Assembly: GCF_024723825.1 (NCBI RefSeq)
Contig: NZ_JANQBQ010000001.1
Location: 1,116,001-1,180,000 of the forward strand
Length of the DNA stretch: 64,000 nucleotides
Direction: 5' to 3'
Source: Romboutsia lituseburensis
Lineage (GTDB): Bacteria; Bacillota; Clostridia; Peptostreptococcales; Peptostreptococcaceae
Shown: positions 27,624 through 36,513 of the stretch, piece by piece
Position numbering within the stretch: position 1 is the first letter of the stretch
Layout: every line of letters starts with the position of its first letter
Position numbers and translations under genes: made by a program
Notes under the pieces: generated by a model
What the model was told of the DNA's origin: nothing
What the model saw: the letters and a program-made list of their open reading frames with translations, nothing else
Databases searched by the model: none

Positions 27624-27895
27624 TACTGTATGTTTTATCTACTAAAAGTGAAATCCCATAAACTCCACCTTCAATTGTGAACGTAATACCTATTAATTCT
27701 TTCTTTCTAGGATACGTACTTTCATCTATCTCATAAATTACTATTGCTGCACCTACAAGTGGCTCTCCATTTGGTTGGGACACTACTCCAGTTAAAAAAA
27801 AAATACTTATTATTTGATAAAGTAGTGCTTATATCTAGTATTTTTTCTTCTACTATTTCCTTTCCTGAAACTATTATTTTTTTAGGCTCACTCAT
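27607..27895 (-). pseudogene. Frameshifted carboxypeptidase-regulatory-like gene with an A10/T10 tract
   Basis: ATG 27895 follows AGGAGAAGT. The frame runs to a tract of ten Ts (forward A10 at 27794-27803), then hits TGA after 53 codons in all. Removing one T restores a 95-residue protein ending at 27607, whose second half (FLTGVVSQPNGEPLVGAAIV onward) is a clean CarboxypepD_reg-type beta-sandwich like its neighbours. So the gene is either recently broken, switched off by slippage in a contingency tract, rescued by polymerase slippage, or affected by a sequencing error. No signal peptide. Confidence 0.75.
27794..27803. repeat. A10 homopolymer inside a coding frame
   Basis: Ten As (Ts on the coding strand) lie exactly at the frameshift. 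Tracts of nine or more are prone to slippage by DNA and RNA polymerases. Confidence 0.9.
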
Positions 27896-27939
27896 TTTAC
27901 TTCTCCTATTTATGTCTTAACACTAAATGCTTATTGTAT

Positions 27940-28161
27940 TTAAGAGTTCAATGGAGGAAATATAGCAAGTTCATAAAATTTATCATCAAATGCTTCTAAT
28001 GATAGCAGGTAATATCCATTTACATCAGTAACTGTATATCCAAAAAATCTAGATGTTTTTTTTACAGGATCAATTTCAGAAATTTTCACAACCGCACCAC
28101 TAATTAGGTTCTGCTTTTCATCATAAATAGTTCCATTTAAAATATATATATTCTGTGGCAT
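27940..28161 (-). CDS. Small carboxypeptidase-regulatory-like beta-sandwich protein
   Basis: Seventy-three residues made of a single domain: LNGTIYDEKQNLISGAVVKI, then the strand-turn FGYTVTDVNGYYLLSLEA. This is the pattern of CarboxypepD_reg/CnaB-like domains. No signal peptide or anchor. ATG follows TGGAGG by 7 bases, behind a leader hairpin. It directly follows pseI and shares its shape with two other genes of the island, so it may be one of a set of structural subunits. Confidence 0.65.
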   Translation of the reverse strand: MPQNIYILNGTIYDEKQNLISGAVVKISEIDPVKKTSRFFGYTVTDVNGYYLLSLEAFDDKFYELAIFPPLNS

Positions 28162-28177
28162 TATATTTCCTCCATAA

Positions 28178-28204
28178 GTGATAAAATATATATCTTATTA
28201 TCAC
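28178..28204 (-). promoter_or_regulatory. Leader hairpin before the 73-residue protein gene
   Basis: GTGATAA (minus strand) pairs with TTATCAC around a 13-base A/T loop, a few bases before the TGGAGG site. No T run follows. Confidence 0.4.
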
Positions 28205-28236
28205 TATATGTTTTATATTTTTTTTTGATACTATAT

Positions 28237-29277
28237 CTAATTTATTAAATCAAATGTAAGAGGTGTTCCTTTTTTTACATTTTTATTTATTTTTTTACCT
28301 AAAATATTATTGTAAAATTTTGGCTTTAATCCAAATCCAGGCCTTATTGATTTAACATTTTCTTCTGTCAATATTTCTCCGATTTTCATATCTTTTACTA
28401 TAAAAAGCGACCTTGCAAATTCTCTATTTTTATTACTTCCATTATCTTTTTCATAGTGCACATTTCCAATTATTTTTTCTACATTTCTTATAGAGTCTAC
28501 CATATATTTAAAATCTTTTGGTTCTAATGAAAATTCACAATCTGGACCACCTATACTTTTGTCTAGTATAAAATGTTTTTCTATAACTTTTGCGCCTAAA
28601 CAGACTGCTACTGTAGGAACTTCTATGCCTAATGAATGATCTGACACACCTACCTCAACGTCAAATTTATTTTTCATATCATACATAGTTTTAAGATTTG
28701 CATCTTCTGCTTTTGCAGGGTATTCAGATGTACACTTTAATAGGATTATTTTACTATTTCCCTCATCTTTACAAGCGTAAATTACATCTTCTATTTCTTC
28801 TAGTGTTGCTATACCTGTAGATATTATCATTGGCTTTTTCTTAGATGCAGCATATCTTATAAGAGGTATATCCGTTATTTCAAATGATGCGATTTTATAT
28901 GCTCCTACACTTAGTGATTCTAAAAAATCTACGGCACTTTTATCAAATGGGGTTGAAAAGCATATCAATCCTAAACCTTCAGCATATTCTTTTAATTCTC
29001 TTTGCCAAATCCAAGGTGTATATGCTTCTTTGTATAAATTATAAAGTGTTTTACCATCCCATAAAGTTCCTTTCTTTATTTTGAAATACTCATTGTTACA
29101 ATCAATAGTCATTGTATCTGGAGTATATGTCTGTAATTTTATTGCATTTGCTCCACATTCTTTTGCTGATTTTATTGTTTTTTTTGCTATTTCTATATCA
29201 TGACCATGATTTGCTGATAGCTCTGCTATTATAAAACATGAAGAATTATTATCAATTGTAAAATTTTCAATTTTCAT
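28237..29277 (-). CDS. pseI: Pseudaminic acid synthase
   Basis: A NeuB-family TIM barrel (residues 1-270: IIAELSANHGHDIEIAK, NAIKLQTYTPDTMT, KCTSEYPA, GVSDHSLGI, EKHFILDKS) is followed by a C-terminal SAF/antifreeze-like domain (about 285-346). It condenses the 6-deoxy-altrose sugar made by PseG with phosphoenolpyruvate to give pseudaminic acid. Choice of pseudaminic rather than sialic or legionaminic acid rests on the neighbouring pseB, C, G and H genes. The start overlaps the end of pseG by 11 bases. Confidence 0.93.
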   Translation of the reverse strand: MKIENFTIDNNSSCFIIAELSANHGHDIEIAKKTIKSAKECGANAIKLQTYTPDTMTIDCNNEYFKIKKGTLWDGKTLYNLYKEAYTPWIWQRELKEYAEGLGLICFSTPFDKSAVDFLESLSVGAYKIASFEITDIPLIRYAASKKKPMIISTGIATLEEIEDVIYACKDEGNSKIILLKCTSEYPAKAEDANLKTMYDMKNKFDVEVGVSDHSLGIEVPTVAVCLGAKVIEKHFILDKSIGGPDCEFSLEPKDFKYMVDSIRNVEKIIGNVHYEKDNGSNKNREFARSLFIVKDMKIGEILTEENVKSIRPGFGLKPKFYNNILGKKINKNVKKGTPLTFDLIN

Positions 29278-30310
29278 ATACAGCGCTCCTACTAATTTTA
29301 TATTCTATAATTTCATTTACAATATTTTTATTTCCATTTTTATCAACATATTGTAAACAAATATTGTGCATATTTTGTCTGATTTTTTTGTTATTTGATA
29401 ACATAATAATTGTATCATTTAGCTCATATAAATTAACACAATTATATTTACCTAAATTTATCATCATACCTAGATCATTTGCTTTTTTCGCTGAATTTAT
29501 CTGATTGTCAACTTGAGGAACTAATATAGTTGGTATTCCTAAGCAACCTAGCTCATAAATAGTTGTTCCTCCTGCTGAGATTGCTAAATCGCAATTTTTC
29601 ATAACATCTGCAACATTATTAGGATTAAATATTAAATTTACATTATTATTTTTACTTTGTATTTCTCTCAATGCAGTTACACACTTATAAGAGTTAGCTA
29701 CTATTACATCTATTTTTAGATTCATATCAATTTTTAAAAGGCTATCTAGGGCTACACTTGAAAAACTATTTATATCAGTTCCTCCCATAATAATCAAAAT
29801 TTTTCTCACAATATTATTTATATTTATAGGAATTTTTTCTTGGAATTCACTTCTAAGCATACAGTATTTGCATCCTAGCAGTATTTTAGATTTGCTATTT
29901 TTTAATTTGTAATTTAAGTCTTTAGAATGAAGATTATAATTTATTATAATATCACTAGGATAATTATATAAATTATTATCATCTACAGATATCAAAATAT
30001 TCGAAATATATTTTAGTTTTATTAAATATTTTTCGCTCATCCAATAAGAATCTGTCAATGTATATTTGGGATTAATATATTTAAAAATATTTTCTATCTC
30101 TTTTATTTCATTTTCTAAGTTACCTGATTTTAAAGTTATATAATCTATTTTATTTGTTTTTAATACTTCTTCTGTGATTTTATCCTCCTTTATTACAAAA
30201 ATAGGAACTATATTTTTATTTCTAAATTCTTTAGCCAATGATATGCACCTAATTATATGACCCATTCCCTTTTCAAAACTACCATCAGCTCTTATTGCTA
30301 TCAACTCCAC
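29267..30310 (-). CDS. pseG: UDP-2,4-diacetamido-2,4,6-trideoxy-beta-L-altropyranose hydrolase
   Basis: The 347-residue GT-B-like hydrolase has the family start IRADGSFEKGMGHIIRCISLA, containing the G-x-GH residues, and the nucleotide-binding AISAGGTTIYELGCLGIP near residue 250. It removes UDP from the sugar nucleotide before PseI acts. The start is a GTG 5 bases after AGGTGAT. It lies between pseH and pseI in one operon. Confidence 0.92.
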   Translation of the reverse strand: MELIAIRADGSFEKGMGHIIRCISLAKEFRNKNIVPIFVIKEDKITEEVLKTNKIDYITLKSGNLENEIKEIENIFKYINPKYTLTDSYWMSEKYLIKLKYISNILISVDDNNLYNYPSDIIINYNLHSKDLNYKLKNSKSKILLGCKYCMLRSEFQEKIPININNIVRKILIIMGGTDINSFSSVALDSLLKIDMNLKIDVIVANSYKCVTALREIQSKNNNVNLIFNPNNVADVMKNCDLAISAGGTTIYELGCLGIPTILVPQVDNQINSAKKANDLGMMINLGKYNCVNLYELNDTIIMLSNNKKIRQNMHNICLQYVDKNGNKNIVNEIIEYKISRSAVYEN

Positions 30311-30318
30311 ATAATCAC

Positions 30319-30750
30319 CTAACTTTGATATACAAATTTTATATAATCATTGTATATAATTTTATTATATCCTGCCTTTTCAAATACTTTAGATGATATA
30401 ATATTTTCATGCTTTACTAAGCCTACTAATTTTTTACCTTTCATAATATCATTTAAATATAAAATGGCTTTTGTTCCTATTCCTCTTCCCCTATAGTTGC
30501 TGTCTACACTGTAACTTATTAAATATTCATTATTTTCTTTAGAAAGTCTTATGACTCCAACTTCTATTTCATCATTTATTATTATATAAATTTTTGTATT
30601 TTTATCTTTTAGCTTATTATTAAACCACATTTTATGAATTTCTAAATCTATTTTTTCTTTATTAAATGAGTTTTTTCTTACTTGCTCATCGTTAGTCCAA
30701 TTAAATAGTAAATTAAAATCTCTATAATTAGCTTCTCTTAAACTAATCAC
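30319..30750 (-). CDS. pseH: UDP-4-amino-4,6-dideoxy-altrosamine N-acetyltransferase
   Basis: A 143-residue GNAT acetyltransferase with the acetyl-CoA loop SNYRGRGIGTKAI and C-terminal ENIISSKVFEKAGY. It adds the second acetyl group in the pathway. The GTG start shares a base with the pseF stop and has AAGGAGG 7 bases upstream. Confidence 0.88.
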   Translation of the reverse strand: MISLREANYRDFNLLFNWTNDEQVRKNSFNKEKIDLEIHKMWFNNKLKDKNTKIYIIINDEIEVGVIRLSKENNEYLISYSVDSNYRGRGIGTKAILYLNDIMKGKKLVGLVKHENIISSKVFEKAGYNKIIYNDYIKFVYQS

Positions 30751-31505
30751 TATTTTTCCTCCTTATTAATTTCCTTTTGAGCTATACATTTATTTATTTT
30801 GTATAAATCAGGATTATTTTCCATATATTTTACTATTTCATCCAAATAAAAATTATGCTCTCCTTTATAAAAATAATCATATATTTTACTTATTAATATA
30901 AAATCTTCTTCTGTATCTAGTGTCCATCTATACTTTGAATAGTCTTTTTTGTTTATATAATAATATATTTTATCTGTATTTTCATAAATATATGGTGTCA
31001 CATGCTCTCTTTGGTATTTCTTACTTGCATACAGGTTAGCTATTTTTAAAACTTCAAAAGAAAAAATTTCTGTATCTAAGCCTCTAGGATATGTCCTCTT
31101 TGTTAAATCGGCTGGAGCATTCGTCACAATATTATAATTATTATTTATATAAAATTTTACTATCTCATCAACTACAATCGGATCTATAAGAGGGCAATCT
31201 GACGTTATTCTTACTATAATATCTGCATTTATTAGCTCAGATGCTTCGTAGTATCTATTTAGAACATCTTGTTCACTACCTCTAAAATATGAGACCCCTA
31301 TATTTTTAGCTTCTTCGACTATTTCTAGGTCTTTATCTAATAGTGATGTTGCTATTACTATTCCATCTATACATTTGCACTGTCTTACCCTCTGTACAAC
31401 ATGACTTATAACAGTTTCCCCCTTCAATAGTTTTAAAACTTTCTTAGGTAACCTAGTCGACCCCACACGAGCTTGAATAATTGCCACTACTTTTTTATTT
31501 TTCAT
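30750..31505 (-). CDS. pseF: Pseudaminic acid cytidylyltransferase (PseF/SpsF-like)
   Basis: The N-terminal motif IIQARVGSTRLPKKVLKLL is that of CMP-nonulosonate cytidylyltransferases, and RITSDCPLIDP marks the metal site. It activates pseudaminic acid as CMP-Pse. The sequence is closer in style to Bacillus SpsF, a spore-polysaccharide enzyme, than to sialic CMP-synthetases. The ATG lies one base past the pseC stop with only a weak GGAT upstream, so translation is probably coupled. Confidence 0.88.
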   Translation of the reverse strand: MKNKKVVAIIQARVGSTRLPKKVLKLLKGETVISHVVQRVRQCKCIDGIVIATSLLDKDLEIVEEAKNIGVSYFRGSEQDVLNRYYEASELINADIIVRITSDCPLIDPIVVDEIVKFYINNNYNIVTNAPADLTKRTYPRGLDTEIFSFEVLKIANLYASKKYQREHVTPYIYENTDKIYYYINKKDYSKYRWTLDTEEDFILISKIYDYFYKGEHNFYLDEIVKYMENNPDLYKINKCIAQKEINKEEK

Positions 31506-31506
31506 T

Positions 31507-32703
31507 TTATATTTTATAATATCCTAATACTTTATTTAAGGCTCTTATAACATCTTTAACATCTTCTTTCGTCATATTTATATGAAGCGGCAATGTGATT
31601 ATAGCTTTGTATAAATCCTCAGCTCTAGGGCATAAACCTTTATTGTATCCTAAGTTTTTATAATAAGGGTGAAGGTACACAGGTAAATAATGTACATTAA
31701 CTCCTATATTTTCAGCAAGTAATGCTTCAAATATTTCTTTTCTTCCAACTTTAAATTTTTCTAACTCAAGTTTTATTATATATAAATGTCTACTCGTATC
31801 TGAGAATTTTTCTTCTTTTTGAATAATTATCCCATCTATTTTTAAAAGTTCTTCATTATAAATTTTTACAATCTCTTTTCTCTTTTTTATAAATTCATTA
31901 ACTTTATTTAGCTGGCTGATTCCTAAGCCGCATTGTATGTCTGTTATTCTATAGTTATATCCTAAGTCTATTTGCTCGTAATACCATGGGCCCTCTTCCT
32001 TACTAATTAACAAGTCTTTATCCTTTGTTATTCCATGAGTTCTAAATAGAATTAACTTTTTGTAAAATTCTTCATTATTAGTAGTTACCATTCCTCCTTC
32101 ACCAGTTGTTATAGTCTTTACAGGATGAAAACTAAATACTGTCATATCTGATATACTACCTATGCATTTACCCTTGTATTTTGTCCCTATAGCATGTGCT
32201 GCATCTTCAATTACTATAAGTTTATTTTTCCTTGCAATTTCTTTTATAGCATCTAACTCTACACTTTGTCCTGTAAAATCCACAGGTATTATTGCTTTAG
32301 TATTACATGTTATTTTTTTTTCTATATCCTCAGGATCTATGTTATAAGTCTCAGAGTTTATATCTGCAAAAACTGGTATTGCATTACAATATAATATACA
32401 ATTTGCTGATGCTGCAAATGTTATTGGAGATGTTATTACTTCATCACCTTCTTTTATACCAGCTGCATAACATGCTGCATGAAGAGCTGCTGTTCCACTA
32501 GAAAACGCTACTGCATATTTTGAATTTACATATTCTGATATCTTTTCCTCAAATTCACATACCTTTGGTCCTGTAGTTAAATAGTCAGATTTTAATACTT
32601 TTATAACTTCTTTCATATCGTCTTCATCAATTTTTTGCTTTCCATAAGATAAATAATTTTTTCTAGTTGGATTACCTCCATATATAGCTAATTTTTCTTC
32701 CAT
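31507..32703 (-). CDS. pseC: UDP-4-amino-4,6-dideoxy-N-acetyl-altrosamine transaminase
   Basis: This 398-residue DegT/DnrJ/EryC1-type PLP enzyme has FSSGTAALHAAC, EDAAHAIG and the PLP-lysine motif SFHPVKTITTGEGGM, and ends VKDVIRALNKV. It aminates the 4-keto sugar made by PseB. AAGGAG precedes the ATG by 7 bases; 26 bases separate it from pseB. Confidence 0.93.
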   Translation of the reverse strand: MEEKLAIYGGNPTRKNYLSYGKQKIDEDDMKEVIKVLKSDYLTTGPKVCEFEEKISEYVNSKYAVAFSSGTAALHAACYAAGIKEGDEVITSPITFAASANCILYCNAIPVFADINSETYNIDPEDIEKKITCNTKAIIPVDFTGQSVELDAIKEIARKNKLIVIEDAAHAIGTKYKGKCIGSISDMTVFSFHPVKTITTGEGGMVTTNNEEFYKKLILFRTHGITKDKDLLISKEEGPWYYEQIDLGYNYRITDIQCGLGISQLNKVNEFIKKRKEIVKIYNEELLKIDGIIIQKEEKFSDTSRHLYIIKLELEKFKVGRKEIFEALLAENIGVNVHYLPVYLHPYYKNLGYNKGLCPRAEDLYKAIITLPLHINMTKEDVKDVIRALNKVLGYYKI

Positions 32704-32729
32704 ATAAAAACTCCTTATTTTTTAATTTC

Positions 32730-33734
32730 TTATAATCCTATATTTTTAATTTTTTCTCTTAAATCATTTTCATATAACCATTGATTATTACTGTTTGAGC
32801 TATATTCAAATCCATTTTCTATAAGCTTTCCTCCTTCTAAAAAAAATTGTGACTTATTCCACCATTCTAAGTTTGGATAAATAATATAGTGATTTTCATA
32901 TTCATAAGTAGTTCTTGAGTCATCTTTTGTTATCATTACTTCATGTAACTTCTCACCTTCTCTTATTCCAACTTCTTTTAGTGTACATGTTGAAAGCATT
33001 GCCTTTCCTAAATCAGTAATTTTAAAAGAAGGTATTTTTGATATATAGGTTTCTCCCCCTTTTGATTCTTTTAAAGCTTTCAACACTAATTCAATCCCTT
33101 CTTCCAAACTTATCCAAAATCTAGTCATATTTAAATCTGTAATTGGAAGTTCTCTATAGCCTTGTTCTATTAAGCTTTTAAAAAATGGAATTACTGATCC
33201 TCTACTACCTGCTACATTTCCATATCTAACAACAGAAAATCTTGTTCCAGTTCCTCCTGAATATGCATTTGCAGATATAAATAATTTATCAGAAACTAAT
33301 TTAGTTCCACCATATAAATTTATAGGGTTAACTGCTTTATCTGTTGAAAGGGCTATTACTTTTTTTACATTTTTATCTATAGCTGCATCAATTATATTCT
33401 GTGCTCCGTGAATGTTTGTTTTTATAGCTTCAAATGGATTATACTCACATGCAGGTACCTGCTTCATAGCCGCAGCATGAATTACATAGTCTATTCCTGT
33501 AAAAGCTCTATACAATCTATCCTTATCTCTGACATCTCCTATAAAAAACCTTACTTTATGAATTTTATCAGGAAACATCAATGACAATTCTTTTTTAAAT
33601 AAATCTTGTTTAAACTCATCTCTTGAAAATATAACTATTCGTTTTATATTATAATCATTTAGAATATTTTTAGTAAAATCTTTTCCAAATGAACCTGTTC
33701 CACCTGTAATTAGTATTGATTTGTCATTTAACAT
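32730..33734 (-). CDS. pseB: UDP-N-acetylglucosamine 4,6-dehydratase (inverting)
   Basis: The 334-residue short-chain dehydrogenase-like enzyme has the NADP site ITGGTGSFGKDF at residues 6-17, HAAAMKQVPACEYNPFEAI, and the catalytic YGGTK. It starts the pseudaminic-acid pathway by dehydration and C5 inversion of UDP-GlcNAc. It is the first gene of the leftward operon (start after GAAGGAGA). A promoter should lie in 33735-33820, but no box stands out. Confidence 0.94.
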   Translation of the reverse strand: MLNDKSILITGGTGSFGKDFTKNILNDYNIKRIVIFSRDEFKQDLFKKELSLMFPDKIHKVRFFIGDVRDKDRLYRAFTGIDYVIHAAAMKQVPACEYNPFEAIKTNIHGAQNIIDAAIDKNVKKVIALSTDKAVNPINLYGGTKLVSDKLFISANAYSGGTGTRFSVVRYGNVAGSRGSVIPFFKSLIEQGYRELPITDLNMTRFWISLEEGIELVLKALKESKGGETYISKIPSFKITDLGKAMLSTCTLKEVGIREGEKLHEVMITKDDSRTTYEYENHYIIYPNLEWWNKSQFFLEGGKLIENGFEYSSNSNNQWLYENDLREKIKNIGL

Positions 33735-33823
33735 ATATATGTCTCCTTCATAATTAGATAAGGGTATTGAATTAATACTTTATATTACAATATATACTTT
33801 TAATGTGATAATTGGTGCACAAT

Positions 33824-33863
33824 AAAAAAAAAGTCACCAAATTATTTTGGTGACTTTTTTTTT
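33824..33863. terminator. Bidirectional terminator
   Basis: AAAAAAAAGTCACCAAA and TTTGGTGACTTTTTTT form a strong stem with a T run on either strand. It ends the lepB transcript and insulates the pse operon. Confidence 0.9.
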
Positions 33864-34398
33864 ATTTAACTGTTCCTATCGTATTAAATGGATATAATCT
33901 TATCATAACTTTTCCTATGATTTCATCTTCATTTATAGGACCTAAATTTGCCTGTCTACTATCTCCACTGTTAGGTCTATTATCTCCCATAGCAAATATA
34001 TGATTTTCTGGGACTATTATATCTATATATCCGTCTGTGTATGCATCATGTATATAGTCTTCTTTCAATACTTTTCCATCTATTATAACTTGGTTGTTTT
34101 TTATAACTAAGTGTTCTCCTGGTAATGCTATAACTCTTTTTACTAAGTCCTTTTTCTTTCCACTTTCATAATCAACTAAGTCTGTTTTAAATACGATTAT
34201 ATCTCCTCTTTTTGGATCCTTTGTCTTATATGATAGTTTATTTACAAATAAATAATCTTTATCCTTTAAAGTAGGATACATAGACTCTCCGCTTACTATA
34301 GTAGGTGCTACTACTGAAGTTATTATTGCTGCTAATACTAATGCTACAGCTATAGTTTTTACCCACTCAAAAATCTCTTTTTTTAATTTACTACTCAT
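33862..34398 (-). CDS. lepB: Signal peptidase I
   Basis: The 178-residue Gram-positive type has one N-terminal membrane anchor (about 12-32), the catalytic Ser in SGESMYPTL, the catalytic Lys in VKRVIALPGE and the C-terminal box MGDNRPNSGDSR. It cleaves signal peptides of exported proteins at the outer membrane face. AAGGAG precedes the ATG. It is a single-gene unit. Confidence 0.95.
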   Translation of the reverse strand: MSSKLKKEIFEWVKTIAVALVLAAIITSVVAPTIVSGESMYPTLKDKDYLFVNKLSYKTKDPKRGDIIVFKTDLVDYESGKKKDLVKRVIALPGEHLVIKNNQVIIDGKVLKEDYIHDAYTDGYIDIIVPENHIFAMGDNRPNSGDSRQANLGPINEDEIIGKVMIRLYPFNTIGTVK

Positions 34399-34500
34399 AA
34401 CATACTCCTTAACTTGTATTTTCTATACTATTTTATCATAAAAAGATACTATTTAAAATTATTTATAATTTGAGTTTTTCTTCATATACACTTAACTTAT

Positions 34501-35136
34501 TTATTTTTTATTTACCGATACATGTTTATTATTTTTTATAAAAAATCTCCATAAATAATCTTTTGCTTCTTCTGCATAGTCTATGTTTATCCTTTTTCCT
34601 TTTTCTATTTCGAAGTTACTATCACTATGTATTTTTTTATTTCCTTCATAATAAAAATCACTTATATACAATTCATCACCTAAAATACTTTTGCTATTTA
34701 ATGTTTTATTTATATTTAAAGCCATGCAAAGTTTTCCTGGACCATTTGTTATATTCTTTTTTTGATAATTTGATAGTTGTTCATATTCCTTTTTGAATCT
34801 ATTGAATGCTATATCATCTAAATTAGTTATAGGCTCTACTGCCCTTATTAAAACACATTCAGGTATATCTTCATTATTAGCAGATACGTTTAAGCAATAA
34901 TACATTCCATATATTAAATAAACATATATGTGTCCGCCTTCCAAATATAATGGCTTTGTTCTTTCAGTTTTTTTATCACCATATACATGTGCTCCTTTGT
35001 CTGTAATCCCCATATAACTTTCAGTTTCTACTATTTTTGTTACTATTGTTTTACCTTCGTACTTTCTTATTAAGTATTTACCAAGTATTTGTTTTGCTAC
35101 ATTTATCCCGTCTTGATTAAAAAATCCTCTGTTCAA
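34501..35136 (-). CDS. 3-methyladenine DNA glycosylase (AAG/Mpg family)
   Basis: The sequence matches the alkyladenine glycosylase family: VETESYMGITDKGAHVYG and ERTKPLYLEGGHIYVYLIYGMYYCLNV, with the NGPGKLCMAL patch. It removes alkylated purines from DNA. I place the start at TTG 35136 (211 residues, beginning with NRGFFNQDG), 7 bases after AGAGAGG, because relatives begin there; 19 further in-frame codons upstream lack a ribosome site. Confidence 0.9.
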   Translation of the reverse strand: MNRGFFNQDGINVAKQILGKYLIRKYEGKTIVTKIVETESYMGITDKGAHVYGDKKTERTKPLYLEGGHIYVYLIYGMYYCLNVSANNEDIPECVLIRAVEPITNLDDIAFNRFKKEYEQLSNYQKKNITNGPGKLCMALNINKTLNSKSILGDELYISDFYYEGNKKIHSDSNFEIEKGKRINIDYAEEAKDYLWRFFIKNNKHVSVNKK

Positions 35137-35263
35137 TTTTATACCTCTCTTTATACGAAAAATTATTTTAGTATTTGTATTTAAGTATACCATTTAATGT
35201 AGTTTTATATAATTCTTATTTTAAATAACATCTTTTTTAACTTTATATAGTATAAAATTAAGC

Positions 35264-35309
35264 AAAAGACTACCTCCATAATCAATTTATAATTTTGAGG
35301 TAGCCTTTT
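35264..35309 (-). terminator. Terminator after the yibE/F gene
   Basis: On the minus strand AAAAGGCTACCTC pairs with GAGGTAGTCTTTT (one G-U) over a 19-base loop. The following sequence is only moderately T-rich. Confidence 0.6.
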
Positions 35310-35319
35310 ATCAATCTAT

Positions 35320-36495
35320 CTACTCTATTGTTTTAAAATTTATATCTTTATGCTTTGTATAAACATAACTACATATAATTGAAGTAAGTGGTGAAACTAT
35401 AACAAGACCTATACATCCTACAAAAGTATGCAAAATTTCTGAAGATATAAATTTTGTATTTAGTATACTGAGTAAAGGTGTACCTTGAGCCATATAAACC
35501 ATCATAACCGCTATAAAACTTCCCATATATGCTAGTAGCAATGTTGTTGTTTGAGAACCCACTATAGATTTACCAATATTAATTCCTGAAAGTAATATTT
35601 CTTTTTTAGATATATCTGGTTTTTTATCTACTAATTCTTCAATTGCAGCTGATATATCTATAGCTAAATCTAAAATTGCACCAGAGCAAGACAAATAAAT
35701 TCCAGCTTGATATATAAGCGTTAAATTAATATTTTGGTATCCTGCATACAAAAGTGATTCTGACCACTGCATAACTGATCCATGTATATTAAACATTTTT
35801 CCAAATACTATCGCTAATATACACGTTAAGAGAGATGTTAACATACTAGAAAATATTGCACAATAAGCTTTTTTAGTAAATCCAGCAACTAATATTAATG
35901 TAATTATAGAAATAATTCCTCCTATAAATAAAGCTAGAAATATAGGCTGATACCCTTTCAATAGCATTGGTATAAATAATTTTAATATGCAAGTTAATGT
36001 AAATGCAAATGATATTATTGTTCTAATACCTGTTATACCAGAAAATATTAATAATGAAACAACAAACAATGCTACTAGAAAGATTTCCGAATCTATCCTA
36101 TAATGATCTATCATATTTGCAAATAAAATTTCACCTTCTTTGCTTTGTTCTATAAGTACAAAAGCTTTCTCTCCTACTTTAAATATCTTGTCCTCTTCTA
36201 ACTTTCCACTTAATAAATTTATTCCTTCAATTTCTTTATTCTTTAATTCTCCATTAAGTATTTTTATTTTACATATTTGCTCACCTTGTTTTATCAAACC
36301 AACTTTATAAATATTAGAGTTATCCACACTAATAACTTTAGCTTTTACACTTTGAGAGTTTATATATAGTTGTTTTTCAAAACCAGTTGGAATTAATAAT
36401 AATACTATTATCCCAATTATACAAATAATAGAGAATATAAAATCTTTATTTTTTATTAATGATTTTTTACTTTTTAAATGTATTTTTTTACTCAA
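35320..36495 (-). CDS. YibE/F family membrane protein
   Basis: The 391-residue protein has one N-terminal helix, an extracytoplasmic stretch of about 85 residues (LLSGKLEEDKIFKVGEKAFVLIE), and seven to eight closely spaced helices from about residue 130 on, the layout of YibE/F-like proteins of unknown transport function. A TTG start follows AGGAGG. It lies 18 bases after the alkaline phosphatase gene, so the two probably share a transcript. Confidence 0.85.
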   Translation of the reverse strand: MSKKIHLKSKKSLIKNKDFIFSIICIIGIIVLLLIPTGFEKQLYINSQSVKAKVISVDNSNIYKVGLIKQGEQICKIKILNGELKNKEIEGINLLSGKLEEDKIFKVGEKAFVLIEQSKEGEILFANMIDHYRIDSEIFLVALFVVSLLIFSGITGIRTIISFAFTLTCILKLFIPMLLKGYQPIFLALFIGGIISIITLILVAGFTKKAYCAIFSSMLTSLLTCILAIVFGKMFNIHGSVMQWSESLLYAGYQNINLTLIYQAGIYLSCSGAILDLAIDISAAIEELVDKKPDISKKEILLSGINIGKSIVGSQTTTLLLAYMGSFIAVMMVYMAQGTPLLSILNTKFISSEILHTFVGCIGLVIVSPLTSIICSYVYTKHKDINFKTIE

Positions 36496-36513
36496 CTTTT
36501 CCTCCTAAATATT

